This document shows positions 24,084-33,409 of a DNA stretch of 64,000 bases, in pieces. The position numbers and the translations under genes were made by a program. The notes beneath the pieces were generated by a model, which ran no database searches, had not been told where the DNA came from, and saw only the letters and a program-made list of their open reading frames with translations. The DNA is taken from contig CAZPDT010000003.1 in the NCBI GenBank assembly GCA_964585545.1, forward strand, positions 1 through 64,000, in the 5' to 3' direction. Every line of letters starts with the position of its first letter. Positions within the stretch are counted from its first letter, which is position 1. Source of the stretch: Brumimicrobium sp964585545. Lineage in GTDB: Bacteria; Bacteroidota; Bacteroidia; Flavobacteriales_D; Crocinitomicaceae.

Positions 24084-25129
24084 AAAATTTGATTAAATCA
24101 ATTGTTGGAAGCTGTGTTCTTATTTTTTGTTTTTCTCCTCTTTGGGGACAATACAAACCTCTTGAAAAACCTCCCAGTCAAGAAAACACATATCTATTTA
24201 AAGTACTCAGATACAACAGACAGCCCAAAATTCCTTCGGTTTTTAAAAATAGAATTTCACAAATTTTACAAAATCCCAAATCAGAATGGACAGCACAAGA
24301 CAGCCTCTATTTTGCATATAAAAATGTATATCTCCAAAAATTTTCATTGGCTTTAACCCTCTTTTCCAGTCTAAATACAGACACCATTAAAGATCCCCAT
24401 GCACAATCGTTGTATAGAGCAACTTTGCAACACCTCAACAGATTCAAAGAACTAAAAGCATACAATGAAAAAACAATGGTGGACGATTCCACAACGCTTT
24501 ACAGCATTAAAGATGCTTTTATGGATCTGACAAATGCTTATATTGACTTCAATAAAGACAAATTTCTATTAGATTCAAGCTATATTTTCTCAGTTTTAGG
24601 ACAAAAAGAAACCTTGAAGAAATTGAATCGGAATGCAGCACCCTATAAAAATAAATTTGTAAAAATTGCTTTTGTTATCGACTCTGCTTTTAGGCAGTTT
24701 ACATTTTTATATGATCGTAAAGATGTTGTCCTTTCAAAAGCTTTTGAAGAAATGGGCGACTTCCAAAAAGAATACCTCTATATTACCAATGCCTATTTTT
24801 ATTATGCAGGAGCATTGCATTACAACAAAACCAACAAAGCCATTATTGAAAAATACAATCGCTCAATTGACGAAATGACTGCACACAACTATCTGTCAAT
24901 TAGTTTTAAACATCTTTTTGGCAGAGTTTTGAAAAACCGCTATGACCTTAAAGAGAACAAGCTGGACGATATAAAGAAGAATGACCCTAAAAATACAAAG
25001 TCTATCCCCGCCCCAGTAAAAAAAGAGAAAAGTGATTATCTGCCCATGCTAGATACGCCAATTCTTGTTCTCATTGTTTTTGCTTTAATGCTGATATTTG
25101 TCCTCGTTTTTGTAAAAACAAAAAAATAA
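24080..25129 (+). CDS. hypothetical exported protein with C-terminal membrane helix, 349 residues
   Basis: A signal peptide (residues 1-23, ending at FSPLWGQ) and one C-terminal membrane helix (about 325-345, LVLIVFALMLIFVLVFV) with a short KTKK tail place the body in the periplasm. The body is helical, with repeated Tyr/Phe-rich pairs like a degenerate TPR (FAYKNVYLQKFSLALTLF and YRATLQHLNRFKEL). I recognise no named family. The four-base overlap with the DUF4159 gene suggests a shared complex or process. It is convergent with murQ. Confidence 0.75.
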   Translation: MKNLIKSIVGSCVLIFCFSPLWGQYKPLEKPPSQENTYLFKVLRYNRQPKIPSVFKNRISQILQNPKSEWTAQDSLYFAYKNVYLQKFSLALTLFSSLNTDTIKDPHAQSLYRATLQHLNRFKELKAYNEKTMVDDSTTLYSIKDAFMDLTNAYIDFNKDKFLLDSSYIFSVLGQKETLKKLNRNAAPYKNKFVKIAFVIDSAFRQFTFLYDRKDVVLSKAFEEMGDFQKEYLYITNAYFYYAGALHYNKTNKAIIEKYNRSIDEMTAHNYLSISFKHLFGRVLKNRYDLKENKLDDIKKNDPKNTKSIPAPVKKEKSDYLPMLDTPILVLIVFALMLIFVLVFVKTKK

Positions 25130-25140
25130 CCCCCATCAAC

Positions 25141-25947
25141 TCATTGTTTAAATGCTTCTACAGCTTTTCGTACCGAACCGTGTTTCAGCAACAATTGCTT
25201 AGCTGCTTCATAATCAATTCCACATCTTTGAGCCACCATTTTTGAACCACGAACAATCAGTTTATTATTGCTCAACTGCATATCCACCATTTGGTTGCCT
25301 TCTACATGCCCTAAGCCAATCATTAAAGCATTCGAAATCATGTTTAATATTAATTTTTGAGCCGTTCCTGATTTCAATCGTGTACTCCCCGTAATAAATT
25401 CTGGCCCTACTACCGCAATTAAAGGATGTTGAGCCAATTTTCCCAAGGGACTCTCCGGGTTACAAGTTATACCTGCTGTAATATTTCCGGATTCATTGGC
25501 CTTTTCAATTGCTCCAAGAACATAAGGTGTTGTTCCTGATGCGGCAATACCAACAATTATATCATTCGGTTGAATATCATGTTTTTTTAAATCTTTCCAC
25601 CCCTGTTCTCTGCTGTCTTCTGCATTCTCAACAGCAACACGAATAGCTGCATCTCCACCGGCAATTAAGCCAACAATTAAGCCTTGTTCGACACCAAAAG
25701 TTGGTGGACATTCAGAAGCGTCAAGAATTCCTAATCGACCACTTGTTCCTGCTCCAAGATAAAACAAGCGACCTCCCGCCTTCATTCGTTCCAATGCCTT
25801 TTGAATAAAAGCTGTTATTTCGGGAATAATTTCTTGGACTGCCAACGGAACAGATTGATCTTCTTTATTCATTGCTTCCAATTGCTCTTGAATTGACAAT
25901 TTGTCGATATTGTCATAATTGCTCGATTGTTCTGTGATTTTTTTCAA
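25141..25947 (-). CDS. murQ: N-acetylmuramic acid 6-phosphate etherase
   Basis: MurQ removes the lactyl group from MurNAc-6-phosphate in cell-wall recycling. The 268-residue SIS-domain protein has the family signatures FYLGAGTSGRLGILDASECPPTFG (about residues 62-85), VGIAASGTTPYVLGAI and SGTAQKLILNMISNALMIGLG. The start is TTG at 25947, giving MKKITEQSSN; no in-frame ATG, GTG or other TTG was found between it and the upstream stop. No murP, nagZ or amgK partner is adjacent, so recycling genes must lie elsewhere. Confidence 0.95.
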   Translation of the reverse strand: MKKITEQSSNYDNIDKLSIQEQLEAMNKEDQSVPLAVQEIIPEITAFIQKALERMKAGGRLFYLGAGTSGRLGILDASECPPTFGVEQGLIVGLIAGGDAAIRVAVENAEDSREQGWKDLKKHDIQPNDIIVGIAASGTTPYVLGAIEKANESGNITAGITCNPESPLGKLAQHPLIAVVGPEFITGSTRLKSGTAQKLILNMISNALMIGLGHVEGNQMVDMQLSNNKLIVRGSKMVAQRCGIDYEAAKQLLLKHGSVRKAVEAFKQ

Positions 25948-26158
25948 AAGTCTTGTTTTAATCCTTAAAGGGAGTTCTAAAAATCGCTTTCTTTAAAAAG
26001 CAAAGATAAGAAATAAGATGCAAGGCATATTTTTTTTTGGAAATAGCAGCATTATTTTAAAAATAATATAAGGCAGTCAGATTGTTTGTTCGCTTTGCTC
26101 CTTTTAGTTTTCATGGATAAATGAAAATTTTGATGCGAAGAACTTTTTAAAACTCCCT

Positions 26159-27046
26159 TTAAAATAACTTCAGTAACTCCTCGATGTCTTTCAACTTATA
26201 CCGATAGTAACTGTGATTCGCATAACTCCTTTTTATATCGTTCAAATATTTTTTAATGACCATCGAATTGGGCGAAGGAGCAAATTGGGATTTATTTTGG
26301 GGCAATCCTTTCGAATGGTAAGTCTCTTTTAAATGCTGTGGATCAATCACCAATCCTTTCATTCCAATTCCAATATAAAAAAGAACTCCGTTATTGTCAA
26401 TACCCCAATTGAGAAGAGGCAAAAGATTGCTTTTATCCAAATAAGCCAAGACAAAAGGCGCCCGATTATTCATGGTAGTTACCCCATAAATTGGTATATC
26501 CAATGATTGAGCAACAATACTGTATATCAATCCCAGCGAAAGGTCTGTTCCTTCCTTGGTTTCCATTACAGCATTTACAAAAATTTCAAAAGGAGAAGGC
26601 AAAACCCCACCGACTTTTTTGAAATTATAATCATCAAAAAACACACTGTTCAAAGCATAAACCTTCTCAAAACTCGTTTGTCGAGGACTAATTGCTTTCC
26701 AACACCGTTCTTTTAATTGCTGTAATCTATAATCAAAAGCATTAAAGTCTAAATCTGGAAATTGATAGGTGCATATTGAGAATACTGCTTGAGTTAAATC
26801 TTTCTTATCCGATGACAACCATTCTTTTAAAGAGAGTTTTACTTTTTTTAACCTTAATTCGTCTAAAATTTTGGAGACATTTTTTATCTGATTTGGGAGA
26901 GCATAACTCTCCTCTTCCAATTGCTCAAGTTCAGGAATAATCCCTATACCATAATCAACCAAAGTGTTAAATGCATGATCTGAAACCATTTGATCGGTAT
27001 CAGCCATCAACTTGATTAAAGCCTGTATGGAAGTTTTTGTCCTCAC
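26159..27046 (-). CDS. SirB1-like transglutaminase-fold protein
   Basis: 295 residues. The central part, EIFVNAVMETKEGTDLSLGLIYSIVAQSLDIPIYGVTT, matches the SirB1/UPF0162 pattern in which a transglutaminase-like fold follows a helical N-terminal region. The usual Cys nucleophile is not evident at the expected site, so catalysis is doubtful. The start is GTG at 27046; an internal ATG at 27007 would shorten the protein by 13 residues. It is probably cytoplasmic. It stands alone, divergent from the glycerol-phosphate cluster. Confidence 0.72.
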   Translation of the reverse strand: MRTKTSIQALIKLMADTDQMVSDHAFNTLVDYGIGIIPELEQLEEESYALPNQIKNVSKILDELRLKKVKLSLKEWLSSDKKDLTQAVFSICTYQFPDLDFNAFDYRLQQLKERCWKAISPRQTSFEKVYALNSVFFDDYNFKKVGGVLPSPFEIFVNAVMETKEGTDLSLGLIYSIVAQSLDIPIYGVTTMNNRAPFVLAYLDKSNLLPLLNWGIDNNGVLFYIGIGMKGLVIDPQHLKETYHSKGLPQNKSQFAPSPNSMVIKKYLNDIKRSYANHSYYRYKLKDIEELLKLF

Positions 27047-27227
27047 ACTACAAACATACAGTAGAATAAGGTTTCTATTTCAATCTGTTAAATTTGTTAT
27101 AAAAAGTGAATTGTTAATTAACAGTCTGATTCAATTCGTTGCTCTCCCATTTTTCGAACAAAAAATATTTCTTTGACAGAATTCTATCTAGGGGACAATG
27201 AAACTCCCAAAAAACCTAAATTATTAC

Positions 27228-27235
27228 TACCTTTG
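27228..27235 (+). promoter_or_regulatory. -7 promoter element of the glycerol-phosphate cluster
   Basis: TACCTTTG matches TAnnTTTG and ends 37 bases before the ATG at 27273. No clear -33 element was seen. Confidence 0.5.
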
Positions 27236-27272
27236 TCTGTGATTTCTGGTTTATATTTATTGCACAACACGA

Positions 27273-27695
27273 ATGAAAGAAACAGTATACGTAATAGGAG
27301 TTTTTGACCTTTTCCATACAGGACATGTGGAGTTGTTAAGAAGAGCAAAAGAATTAGGTGATAAACTAATAGTTGCAATTAATGGTGACGAAATGGTGGC
27401 TTCCTATAAAAGACGACCTTATTTTAACGAAAAAGACCGGAAAACAATTGTTGAATCCTGTAAATACGTTGACGAAGTATTTATCATTAGACAGTACGAC
27501 AATAAGGACATCATCAAGGCACATAATATTACAAAAATTGTACATGGAGATGACTGGGAAAAGAAAAGTTATATGGAACAAATTCGAGTGACTCCAGAGT
27601 TTCTTAGAAAAAACAATTGTGATTTGGTATTGCTTCCCTACACAAAAGGAATTAGTACCTCAGCATTAATTAAACGCATAAAAAAAGTTAAATGA
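27273..27695 (+). CDS. TagD-like glycerol-phosphate cytidylyltransferase
   Basis: 140 residues of the cytidylyltransferase fold. The HxGH motif is HTGH at residues 15-18 in GVFDLFHTGHVELLRRAKELGD, and the C-terminal signature is TKGISTSALI near residue 126, matching the RTxGISTT of TagD. The enzyme joins CTP and a glycerol phosphate to give CDP-glycerol. It overlaps the dehydrogenase gene by four bases, so the substrate is probably that enzyme's product. Close relatives activate other small phospho-alcohols, but the next two genes favour glycerol. Confidence 0.85.
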   Translation: MKETVYVIGVFDLFHTGHVELLRRAKELGDKLIVAINGDEMVASYKRRPYFNEKDRKTIVESCKYVDEVFIIRQYDNKDIIKAHNITKIVHGDDWEKKSYMEQIRVTPEFLRKNNCDLVLLPYTKGISTSALIKRIKKVK

Positions 27696-28747
27696 TTTAT
27701 AAACAACAATCTTTTCTTCCCATTATCTTTCAAGTTGACGAAGGCATTGTATTTAAAGTGAATGATTTCCTTGAAAGGAACAAACTGATGTTTACTAATG
27801 TTATTGTTGTTTCTGGAAAAACATTTTCAAAAAAATATGCGGACAAAATTGCTTCAAAAAACAATTGGGATACCTATATTCTTGAAGACAATACAGAAAA
27901 GGATATTGAAAGTTTAAAACAAACCGTGATTCAAAACAATACTGATTTAATTGTAGCTGTAGGCGGAGGAAAAGTGATTGATAGCGTGAAAAGAGTCAGT
28001 TATTTATCACACATCAACCACCTCTCTGTTCCAACAATTATTTCAAATGATGGATTAATTTCGCCCATTGCGGTAATTCAAAACGATTCAGGGAAAACCG
28101 AAAGTTTACCTGGAACAATGCCGATGGGAGTAGTCATTGACCTTGAAATAATAAAAAATTCACCCATTGCATTTATTAGAGCTGCGGCAGGCGATATTTT
28201 ATCCAACATTTCCGCTACAAACGATTGGATTCTTGCTTTAAAAAAGGACAAGGAACGCATCAATGATATTGCCTTTCATCTGTCCAAAAGCGCTGCTAAC
28301 GCCTTGATTTACTATGACAATATAGACCTGAGATCAAAACCATTCCTGCGTCTTGTGGTTCAAGGACAAATCAATACGGGGATTGCAATGTCTCTTGCAG
28401 GCACCTCTCGTCCATGCTCTGGAAGTGAACACCTCATCAGTCATGCTATAGACTTCTTCGATCTTTCTGAGGATATTTTACACGGTACACAAGTGGCTTC
28501 TACTAGCCTTTATACTTTATCTCTTCAAGATAAACTAAACGATAAATATGTTCACTATGCCAAAGCAACTGGTATTCCTCTGCTCTTTACTTCATTTCTG
28601 AATGACTTTTCGAAAGCTGTTTTTTTTAAGATTATGGATAAAGCAAGAACAATGCGGCCAGGACGATATACTGTTTTGGAGGAAAAGGATAATGAAAACT
28701 TATATATTAAATACCTTAATTTTAAAGAGTATATTGAAAAAAGTTAA
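27692..28747 (+). CDS. sn-glycerol-1-phosphate dehydrogenase-like enzyme (AraM/EgsA type)
   Basis: 351 residues of the iron-alcohol-dehydrogenase fold. NAD(P)-binding GGGKVID is at residues 91-97, the family motif PTIISNDGLISP at 114-125, and probable metal ligands are Asp168, His247 and His264 (in GSEHLISH and DILHGTQ). AraM-type enzymes reduce dihydroxyacetone phosphate to glycerol-1-phosphate, the archaeal stereoisomer, and occur in some bacteria. The four-base overlap with the cytidylyltransferase gene suggests this glycerol phosphate is fed straight into a CDP-activated donor. The stereochemistry is inferred from family likeness only. Confidence 0.8.
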   Translation: MIYKQQSFLPIIFQVDEGIVFKVNDFLERNKLMFTNVIVVSGKTFSKKYADKIASKNNWDTYILEDNTEKDIESLKQTVIQNNTDLIVAVGGGKVIDSVKRVSYLSHINHLSVPTIISNDGLISPIAVIQNDSGKTESLPGTMPMGVVIDLEIIKNSPIAFIRAAAGDILSNISATNDWILALKKDKERINDIAFHLSKSAANALIYYDNIDLRSKPFLRLVVQGQINTGIAMSLAGTSRPCSGSEHLISHAIDFFDLSEDILHGTQVASTSLYTLSLQDKLNDKYVHYAKATGIPLLFTSFLNDFSKAVFFKIMDKARTMRPGRYTVLEEKDNENLYIKYLNFKEYIEKS

Positions 28748-28781
28748 TGCTTCTCCTAACTTTATTAGTTTATTTTAAAAA

Positions 28782-29945
28782 ATGAAAGAACTTATTCAAC
28801 AATTAAAATCCTTAATAAAAAGTTGCTTCATAAGTTTCCGCGCCATAGCTTCTTACCTTGTCCCAAAGAAAAAAGGTGTCTTTGCTTTTTACCCTATTCT
28901 ATATAAACGGGAGTTTGCAGGAAATATCAAAGCTTTAATGTTGTATGTTTTAATTCATCATAAAGAAATTAACCCAATACTCTTGTCCTTAGATAAGGAT
29001 GTTGTAATCGATGCCAAACGACACAGATTAAAAACAAAGAATTCTGTACTTGGAATTGTCTGGACAGTTCTTCGTGCCGAACACATCGTTGTTGATGCGT
29101 CTACAACAGGAAATTTCACAAAAGGAAAATTCTCTTTAATTCAATTATGGCATGGCTCTGGTTTTAAAGAAGTAGGCATACGAAACAAGAACATTACAAA
29201 GAAGCAAAGGAAAAATTTAGAACGAATCAACAAAAAATACAACCTTATTATTTCAACATCAGAAAGTGAAGCAAAGAAACAAAGGCTCTCGTTTAAATCG
29301 AATCACGTTGTTATTACGGGGTATCCTAGGAATGATGTGTTTTTTAATGACCAGCGTTATTTTGATGGTATAAAGTCGAAATACAAACTTCAAAAATACA
29401 GCAAAATTATAGCCTATATCCCAACATTTAGAGATACTCAACCCATCCCACCATTTTCAGATCAATTTTATGAAAATTTGCAACAATTTTTAGAAGAAAT
29501 CAACGCCATCTTTATCGTTAAAAAACACCCTGCTGATAAATTCTTAGAAATTCCCGGAAATTTTTCAAACATCAAAGACCTCTCCTATAGTTTCTCCGAT
29601 GTTCAAGAATTACTATTGATAACTGATGTATTGATTTCTGATTATAGTAGTGTTGTAACTGACTTTGCATTAACTCAAAAGCCCATCCTTATATATCCTT
29701 ATGACCTCGAACAGTACAAGAAGACATGTAGGTCTCTATATTACAACCTTGAGGAAATATTGCCACAACCTTTTATTCAAAGCGAAAATGATTTACTGAA
29801 TAAACTAAAAGATAAATCTTGGAGAAAGACACCAGAAGCAATCAATAGCTATACCAATTTTGTGAACACATTTCATAAATATGCAAATGGCAACTCCTCA
29901 AAACGCGTAATGAAAGCCATCCAAAATCTAACCAAAAAACCATAA
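28782..29945 (+). CDS. CDP-glycerol glycerophosphotransferase-like (TagB/TagF) protein
   Basis: 387 residues, all of the Glyphos_transf type. The catalytic-site motif QLWHGSGFKEVG (His124) and the donor-site DVLISDYSSVVTDFALTQKPILIYPYDLEQYKK near residue 282 match TagB/TagF, which add glycerol phosphate to teichoic acids. No transmembrane helix is seen; membrane attachment would be peripheral through basic patches, including the Lys-rich N-terminus. It lies 34 bases after the dehydrogenase gene and 13 before LicD. It probably builds a glycerol-phosphate linkage in a surface glycan. Confidence 0.88.
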   Translation: MKELIQQLKSLIKSCFISFRAIASYLVPKKKGVFAFYPILYKREFAGNIKALMLYVLIHHKEINPILLSLDKDVVIDAKRHRLKTKNSVLGIVWTVLRAEHIVVDASTTGNFTKGKFSLIQLWHGSGFKEVGIRNKNITKKQRKNLERINKKYNLIISTSESEAKKQRLSFKSNHVVITGYPRNDVFFNDQRYFDGIKSKYKLQKYSKIIAYIPTFRDTQPIPPFSDQFYENLQQFLEEINAIFIVKKHPADKFLEIPGNFSNIKDLSYSFSDVQELLLITDVLISDYSSVVTDFALTQKPILIYPYDLEQYKKTCRSLYYNLEEILPQPFIQSENDLLNKLKDKSWRKTPEAINSYTNFVNTFHKYANGNSSKRVMKAIQNLTKKP

Positions 29946-29958
29946 ACTAACTCTCATC

Positions 29959-30741
29959 ATGCAACTCACAATAAAAGAAATCCAACACTATGAAACCGAA
30001 ATATTAAAAGAAGTTGCAACAATCTGCAAAAAGCATAACCTTACCTATTACTTGGCTTACGGAAGCGTACTTGGTGCTGTGAGACACCAAGGCCCCATAC
30101 CTTGGGACAGTGATATTGACATAGCTGTTCCTGTACATCAGATGACTAAATTTATTGCAATAATGCGAAAAGAATTATCAGAAGAATACTACTTGGATTA
30201 TTTTGACACCAATGTATACTACCCATTCCTCTTTCCTCGAATTGGACTAAAAGGATATTCAACAAACATCTTACATATTGATGTCTTTAAATTGGTAGGA
30301 ATTCCTTCGAATTCGACTGAACAAATCAAATTTAAGAAAAAGGTACTTCCCTACAACACTTTATTTAAATACAAAAATATTCATCAAAAATACGGTGCCC
30401 AATTCTCCCTAAAGGGTAAAATATTCTACTCTTTAATTAAATTATTTTTAAGCCCCATTTCTAATAAATACATCGTAAATAGATTTAATCAACTCGCCAA
30501 TAAATACACATACAAGACTTCTGATTTTATCATGAACATCAATGGAGAATATGGAGATAGAGAATTTATACCTAAAAACTTTTATGGAACAGGAACAGTT
30601 TCAAAATATGCAAATATCGAAGTAACCATACCCGAAAAACACCATGAATATCTTTCTCATTTTTACATAGATTATATGAAACTTCCCCCAAAAGAGGAAC
30701 AAAAAGTCTCGTCTTCCTATAAAATTACTGAAATTAAATAG
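29959..30741 (+). CDS. LicD/fukutin-family phosphotransferase (second copy)
   Basis: 260 residues. The signature YYLAYGSVLGAVRHQGPIPWDSDIDIAVPV spans about residues 30-59, with SDID as the metal site. It differs from the LicD at 20708 in length and in most other residues, so the two likely act on different donors or acceptors. Its place right after the CDP-glycerol genes suggests it transfers glycerol phosphate to a sugar, as fukutin-type relatives do with ribitol or glycerol phosphate. That role is inference. Confidence 0.87.
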   Translation: MQLTIKEIQHYETEILKEVATICKKHNLTYYLAYGSVLGAVRHQGPIPWDSDIDIAVPVHQMTKFIAIMRKELSEEYYLDYFDTNVYYPFLFPRIGLKGYSTNILHIDVFKLVGIPSNSTEQIKFKKKVLPYNTLFKYKNIHQKYGAQFSLKGKIFYSLIKLFLSPISNKYIVNRFNQLANKYTYKTSDFIMNINGEYGDREFIPKNFYGTGTVSKYANIEVTIPEKHHEYLSHFYIDYMKLPPKEEQKVSSSYKITEIK

Positions 30742-30813
30742 TAAGTTTGAAAACTTCATCATTAAAACTCAATTGAATTTTTCTGTAATGTAAAATAATG
30801 TTTATACGTCAAG

Positions 30814-31710
30814 ATGAATCATACAAAATCCAAAAAATCCCCTTTAATTTCTATACAGATTCTTAACTGGAATAGAGCGGAAGAGACACAAAGAGCAATT
30901 CAAAGTGCTTTGGATCAGAGTTATTCCAATATAGAAGTTATTGTAGTGGATAACGGTTCCACTGATAATTCTCTTGCACTTACAAGGGAAAATTATCCAG
31001 AAATTACCATTGTTGAACTCAATAAAAATTTTGGTTGTGCGGGTGGAAGAAACAAAGGCATCGATTATTGTAATGGAGAATTTATATTTTACCTCGACAA
31101 CGATGGAGTTTTACATAAAGACGCTGTAAAGATTGCATATAACGCCATAAAAGATGATAAAACAATTGCCGTTGTTACTGGAACAGTATACGATTTTCAA
31201 TCGCCCAATGAAATCAATACCGAGATTCAACCCAAAAGCACAAAAAAATACCGATTTAACAACTTCTTAGGAGGGATTTGTATGCACAGAAAAAGCATCT
31301 ACAAAAAAATCGGGACCTATCCCATGCATTTCATCTATGGTGGAGAAGAATGGTTCCTTACCTGTAAAATATTAGATAACAACTTAAAGATAGTTAAAGA
31401 TGAATCGATGATTCTTTGGCACAAAAGAAGTGATAAGGCAAGAAATCGAAATAATGAACTGCTCAATGCTTATTACAACAAACTTTATGTTTGTTTGAGT
31501 CTTTATCCTTTTTGGTATGCAATACAGTTTCTCTTTTATTTTCCTGTAAAGTACTTTTTCTACTCCAAAAAAGACAACATGGGGAAAATTTTTATAAAAA
31601 GCCTATTGTTCCGATTTCCAAAAACAGTTTTTCGTGCCTTTAAAAATCGAAATCCAATAAAAAAGGCTACTTTTAAACTCTTAAGAGATGGGTTTGATAA
31701 AGAAGAATAG
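30814..31710 (+). CDS. glycosyltransferase family 2
   Basis: 298 residues with the GT-A start LISIQILNWNRAEETQRAIQSAL, VVDNGSTDNS near residue 50 and the metal-binding YLDNDG near residue 93. A hydrophobic aromatic stretch near residues 229-250 (LYPFWYAIQFLFYFPVKYFF) may anchor it to the membrane. The layout resembles rhamnosyl/GlcNAc-type GT2 enzymes of the WbbL group. It follows LicD and precedes another GT2, and probably adds a sugar to the glycan carrying glycerol phosphate. Confidence 0.88.
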   Translation: MNHTKSKKSPLISIQILNWNRAEETQRAIQSALDQSYSNIEVIVVDNGSTDNSLALTRENYPEITIVELNKNFGCAGGRNKGIDYCNGEFIFYLDNDGVLHKDAVKIAYNAIKDDKTIAVVTGTVYDFQSPNEINTEIQPKSTKKYRFNNFLGGICMHRKSIYKKIGTYPMHFIYGGEEWFLTCKILDNNLKIVKDESMILWHKRSDKARNRNNELLNAYYNKLYVCLSLYPFWYAIQFLFYFPVKYFFYSKKDNMGKIFIKSLLFRFPKTVFRAFKNRNPIKKATFKLLRDGFDKEE

Positions 31711-31770
31711 AATTTTAAATTATTATTGATGAAATGCAAACCCATTTTATCATAAAAACTGTACCTGATA

Positions 31771-32610
31771 ATGTCTAGGCCAATCATTAGTGTAATTGTT
31801 CCGACTTTTCGCCCTGAAAATTATCTTTCAGATTGCCTAATGAGTCTGTCAAAACAAGATTGCTCTAATGATCTATTCGAAGTGATTATTATCTTAAACG
31901 GTGAGAAAAATCCCTATTTCGATTTTATTCAAGATATACTCAATAAAATCGACCAAACATTCGACTTCCAGCTATTTTATACAATTGATAAAGGTGTCTC
32001 AAAAGCACGCAATTTCGGTCTTGACAAATCAAATGGAGAATACATTACTTTTTTAGATGATGACGACTTTGTAAGCCCAAACTATCTAAGTGGTTTGTCG
32101 GAAACTTTATTAAAGCAAAGCAATCCGGATTCAAACAGTACCATCGTTTGCTCAAACTTAATAACTTTTGATGGCATTATCTATGGCGAGGACTATATCG
32201 GTAAAGCTTTTAAAAAATGTGCTTCGTCTAATTTTAATATCGTAAAGTACAGACAATTTCTTTCGGGAATTGCTGGAAAGTTGATCCCTAAAAAGTTAAT
32301 TGGTAATATTCAATTTAATACTCAACTTTCAATTGGTGAAGATTCTGTTTTCTTATTCGAATTGTCCAAAAACATTTCCAAAATGATATTAACAAGGAAG
32401 GAAGTTTATTATGTAAGACGAATTCGAAAAGGTTCGGCAAGCACTTCAAAAAAAAAGAAACGAAAACTATTTAGCAACTTTATAAAACAAACTACAGCAT
32501 ATACAAAAATTTATTTTAAAGCTTTTTTCAGATATAATTTCATTTTGTATCTTACACGAATGTTTGCTTCTGTAAGGCAGTTTTTCATAGGCTTAACCAG
32601 AAAGACATAA
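31771..32610 (+). CDS. glycosyltransferase family 2
   Basis: 279 residues. ISVIVPTFRPENYLSDCLMSL opens the nucleotide-binding half and GEYITFLDDDDFVSPNYL near residue 89 gives the metal-binding Asp cluster. The C-terminus is basic, with a KKKKRK patch near residue 230 followed by an aromatic segment, as in membrane-associated GT2s. It is the last gene of the glycerol-phosphate set before trmD. Sugar specificity cannot be read. Confidence 0.88.
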   Translation: MSRPIISVIVPTFRPENYLSDCLMSLSKQDCSNDLFEVIIILNGEKNPYFDFIQDILNKIDQTFDFQLFYTIDKGVSKARNFGLDKSNGEYITFLDDDDFVSPNYLSGLSETLLKQSNPDSNSTIVCSNLITFDGIIYGEDYIGKAFKKCASSNFNIVKYRQFLSGIAGKLIPKKLIGNIQFNTQLSIGEDSVFLFELSKNISKMILTRKEVYYVRRIRKGSASTSKKKKRKLFSNFIKQTTAYTKIYFKAFFRYNFILYLTRMFASVRQFFIGLTRKT

Positions 32611-32641
32611 ACTTTTCTCCTAGGATAAATAGTGAATTCAT

Positions 32642-32649
32642 TAACTTTG
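32642..32649 (+). promoter_or_regulatory. -7 promoter element directly before trmD
   Basis: TAACTTTG matches TAnnTTTG and ends four bases before the trmD ATG at 32654, so transcription would begin at or next to the start codon, giving a leaderless or almost leaderless mRNA. Confidence 0.55.
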
Positions 32650-32653
32650 CACT

Positions 32654-33328
32654 ATGCGTATCGATATTTTAACAGTTGTTCCCGATTTATTAAAGAGTCC
32701 CTTTGAGCATTCTATAATGCAACGTGCTCAAGACAAAGGATTGGCGGAAGTTCATGTTCATAACCTACGTGATTACTCCAAGGATAAGCATAAAAAAGTA
32801 GATGATTATCAATATGGTGGAGGCGCTGGAATGGTTATGACGATTCAGCCTATTGCAGATTGTATTGATACATTGAAGTCTCAAAGAAATTATGATGAAG
32901 TAATTTATATGACTCCTGATGGAGAACTCTTTGACCAATCGTCAGCAAATCAACTCAGTAGTTTTGAGAATATCATCCTCCTCTGTGGACATTACAAAGG
33001 TATCGATGAACGCATCAGAAAAATTTACATTACAAAAGAAATCTCTATTGGATCTTATGTGCTCTCTGGAGGAGAATTGGCAGCTGCAGTTGTAGCAGAT
33101 AGCATTATACGTCTGATTCCTGGTGTTTTAAATGACGAAACCTCCGCTTTAACCGATAGTTTTCAGGACAATCTCCTTTCTCCACCTATTTATACGCGTC
33201 CCGCAGATTATAAAGGATACAAAGTCCCCAATGTATTGCTTTCAGGTGATTTTACAAGAATTGAACAATACCGTGAAGAAGAGGCACTTCGAAGAACAAA
33301 AGAAAGGCGACCCGATTTATTGAAATAG
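32654..33328 (+). CDS. trmD: tRNA (guanine-37-N1) methyltransferase
   Basis: TrmD methylates G37 of tRNAs and prevents frameshifting. The 224-residue SPOUT protein has MRIDILTVVPDLLKSPF, DYQYGGGAGMVM, the knot segment LCGHYKGIDERI and SIGSYVLSGGELAAAV. The usual partners rpsP, rimM and rplS are not adjacent; instead it lies between two blocks of glycan genes and has its own promoter. Length is normal. Confidence 0.96.
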   Translation: MRIDILTVVPDLLKSPFEHSIMQRAQDKGLAEVHVHNLRDYSKDKHKKVDDYQYGGGAGMVMTIQPIADCIDTLKSQRNYDEVIYMTPDGELFDQSSANQLSSFENIILLCGHYKGIDERIRKIYITKEISIGSYVLSGGELAAAVVADSIIRLIPGVLNDETSALTDSFQDNLLSPPIYTRPADYKGYKVPNVLLSGDFTRIEQYREEEALRRTKERRPDLLK

Positions 33329-33409
33329 CACCCTCTTACCAGTCTTGCTTAGCGTGATTTTTTTTATATTCGCATTTGTCTCAATATTGAACTATAAAAG
33401 AACAACAAA

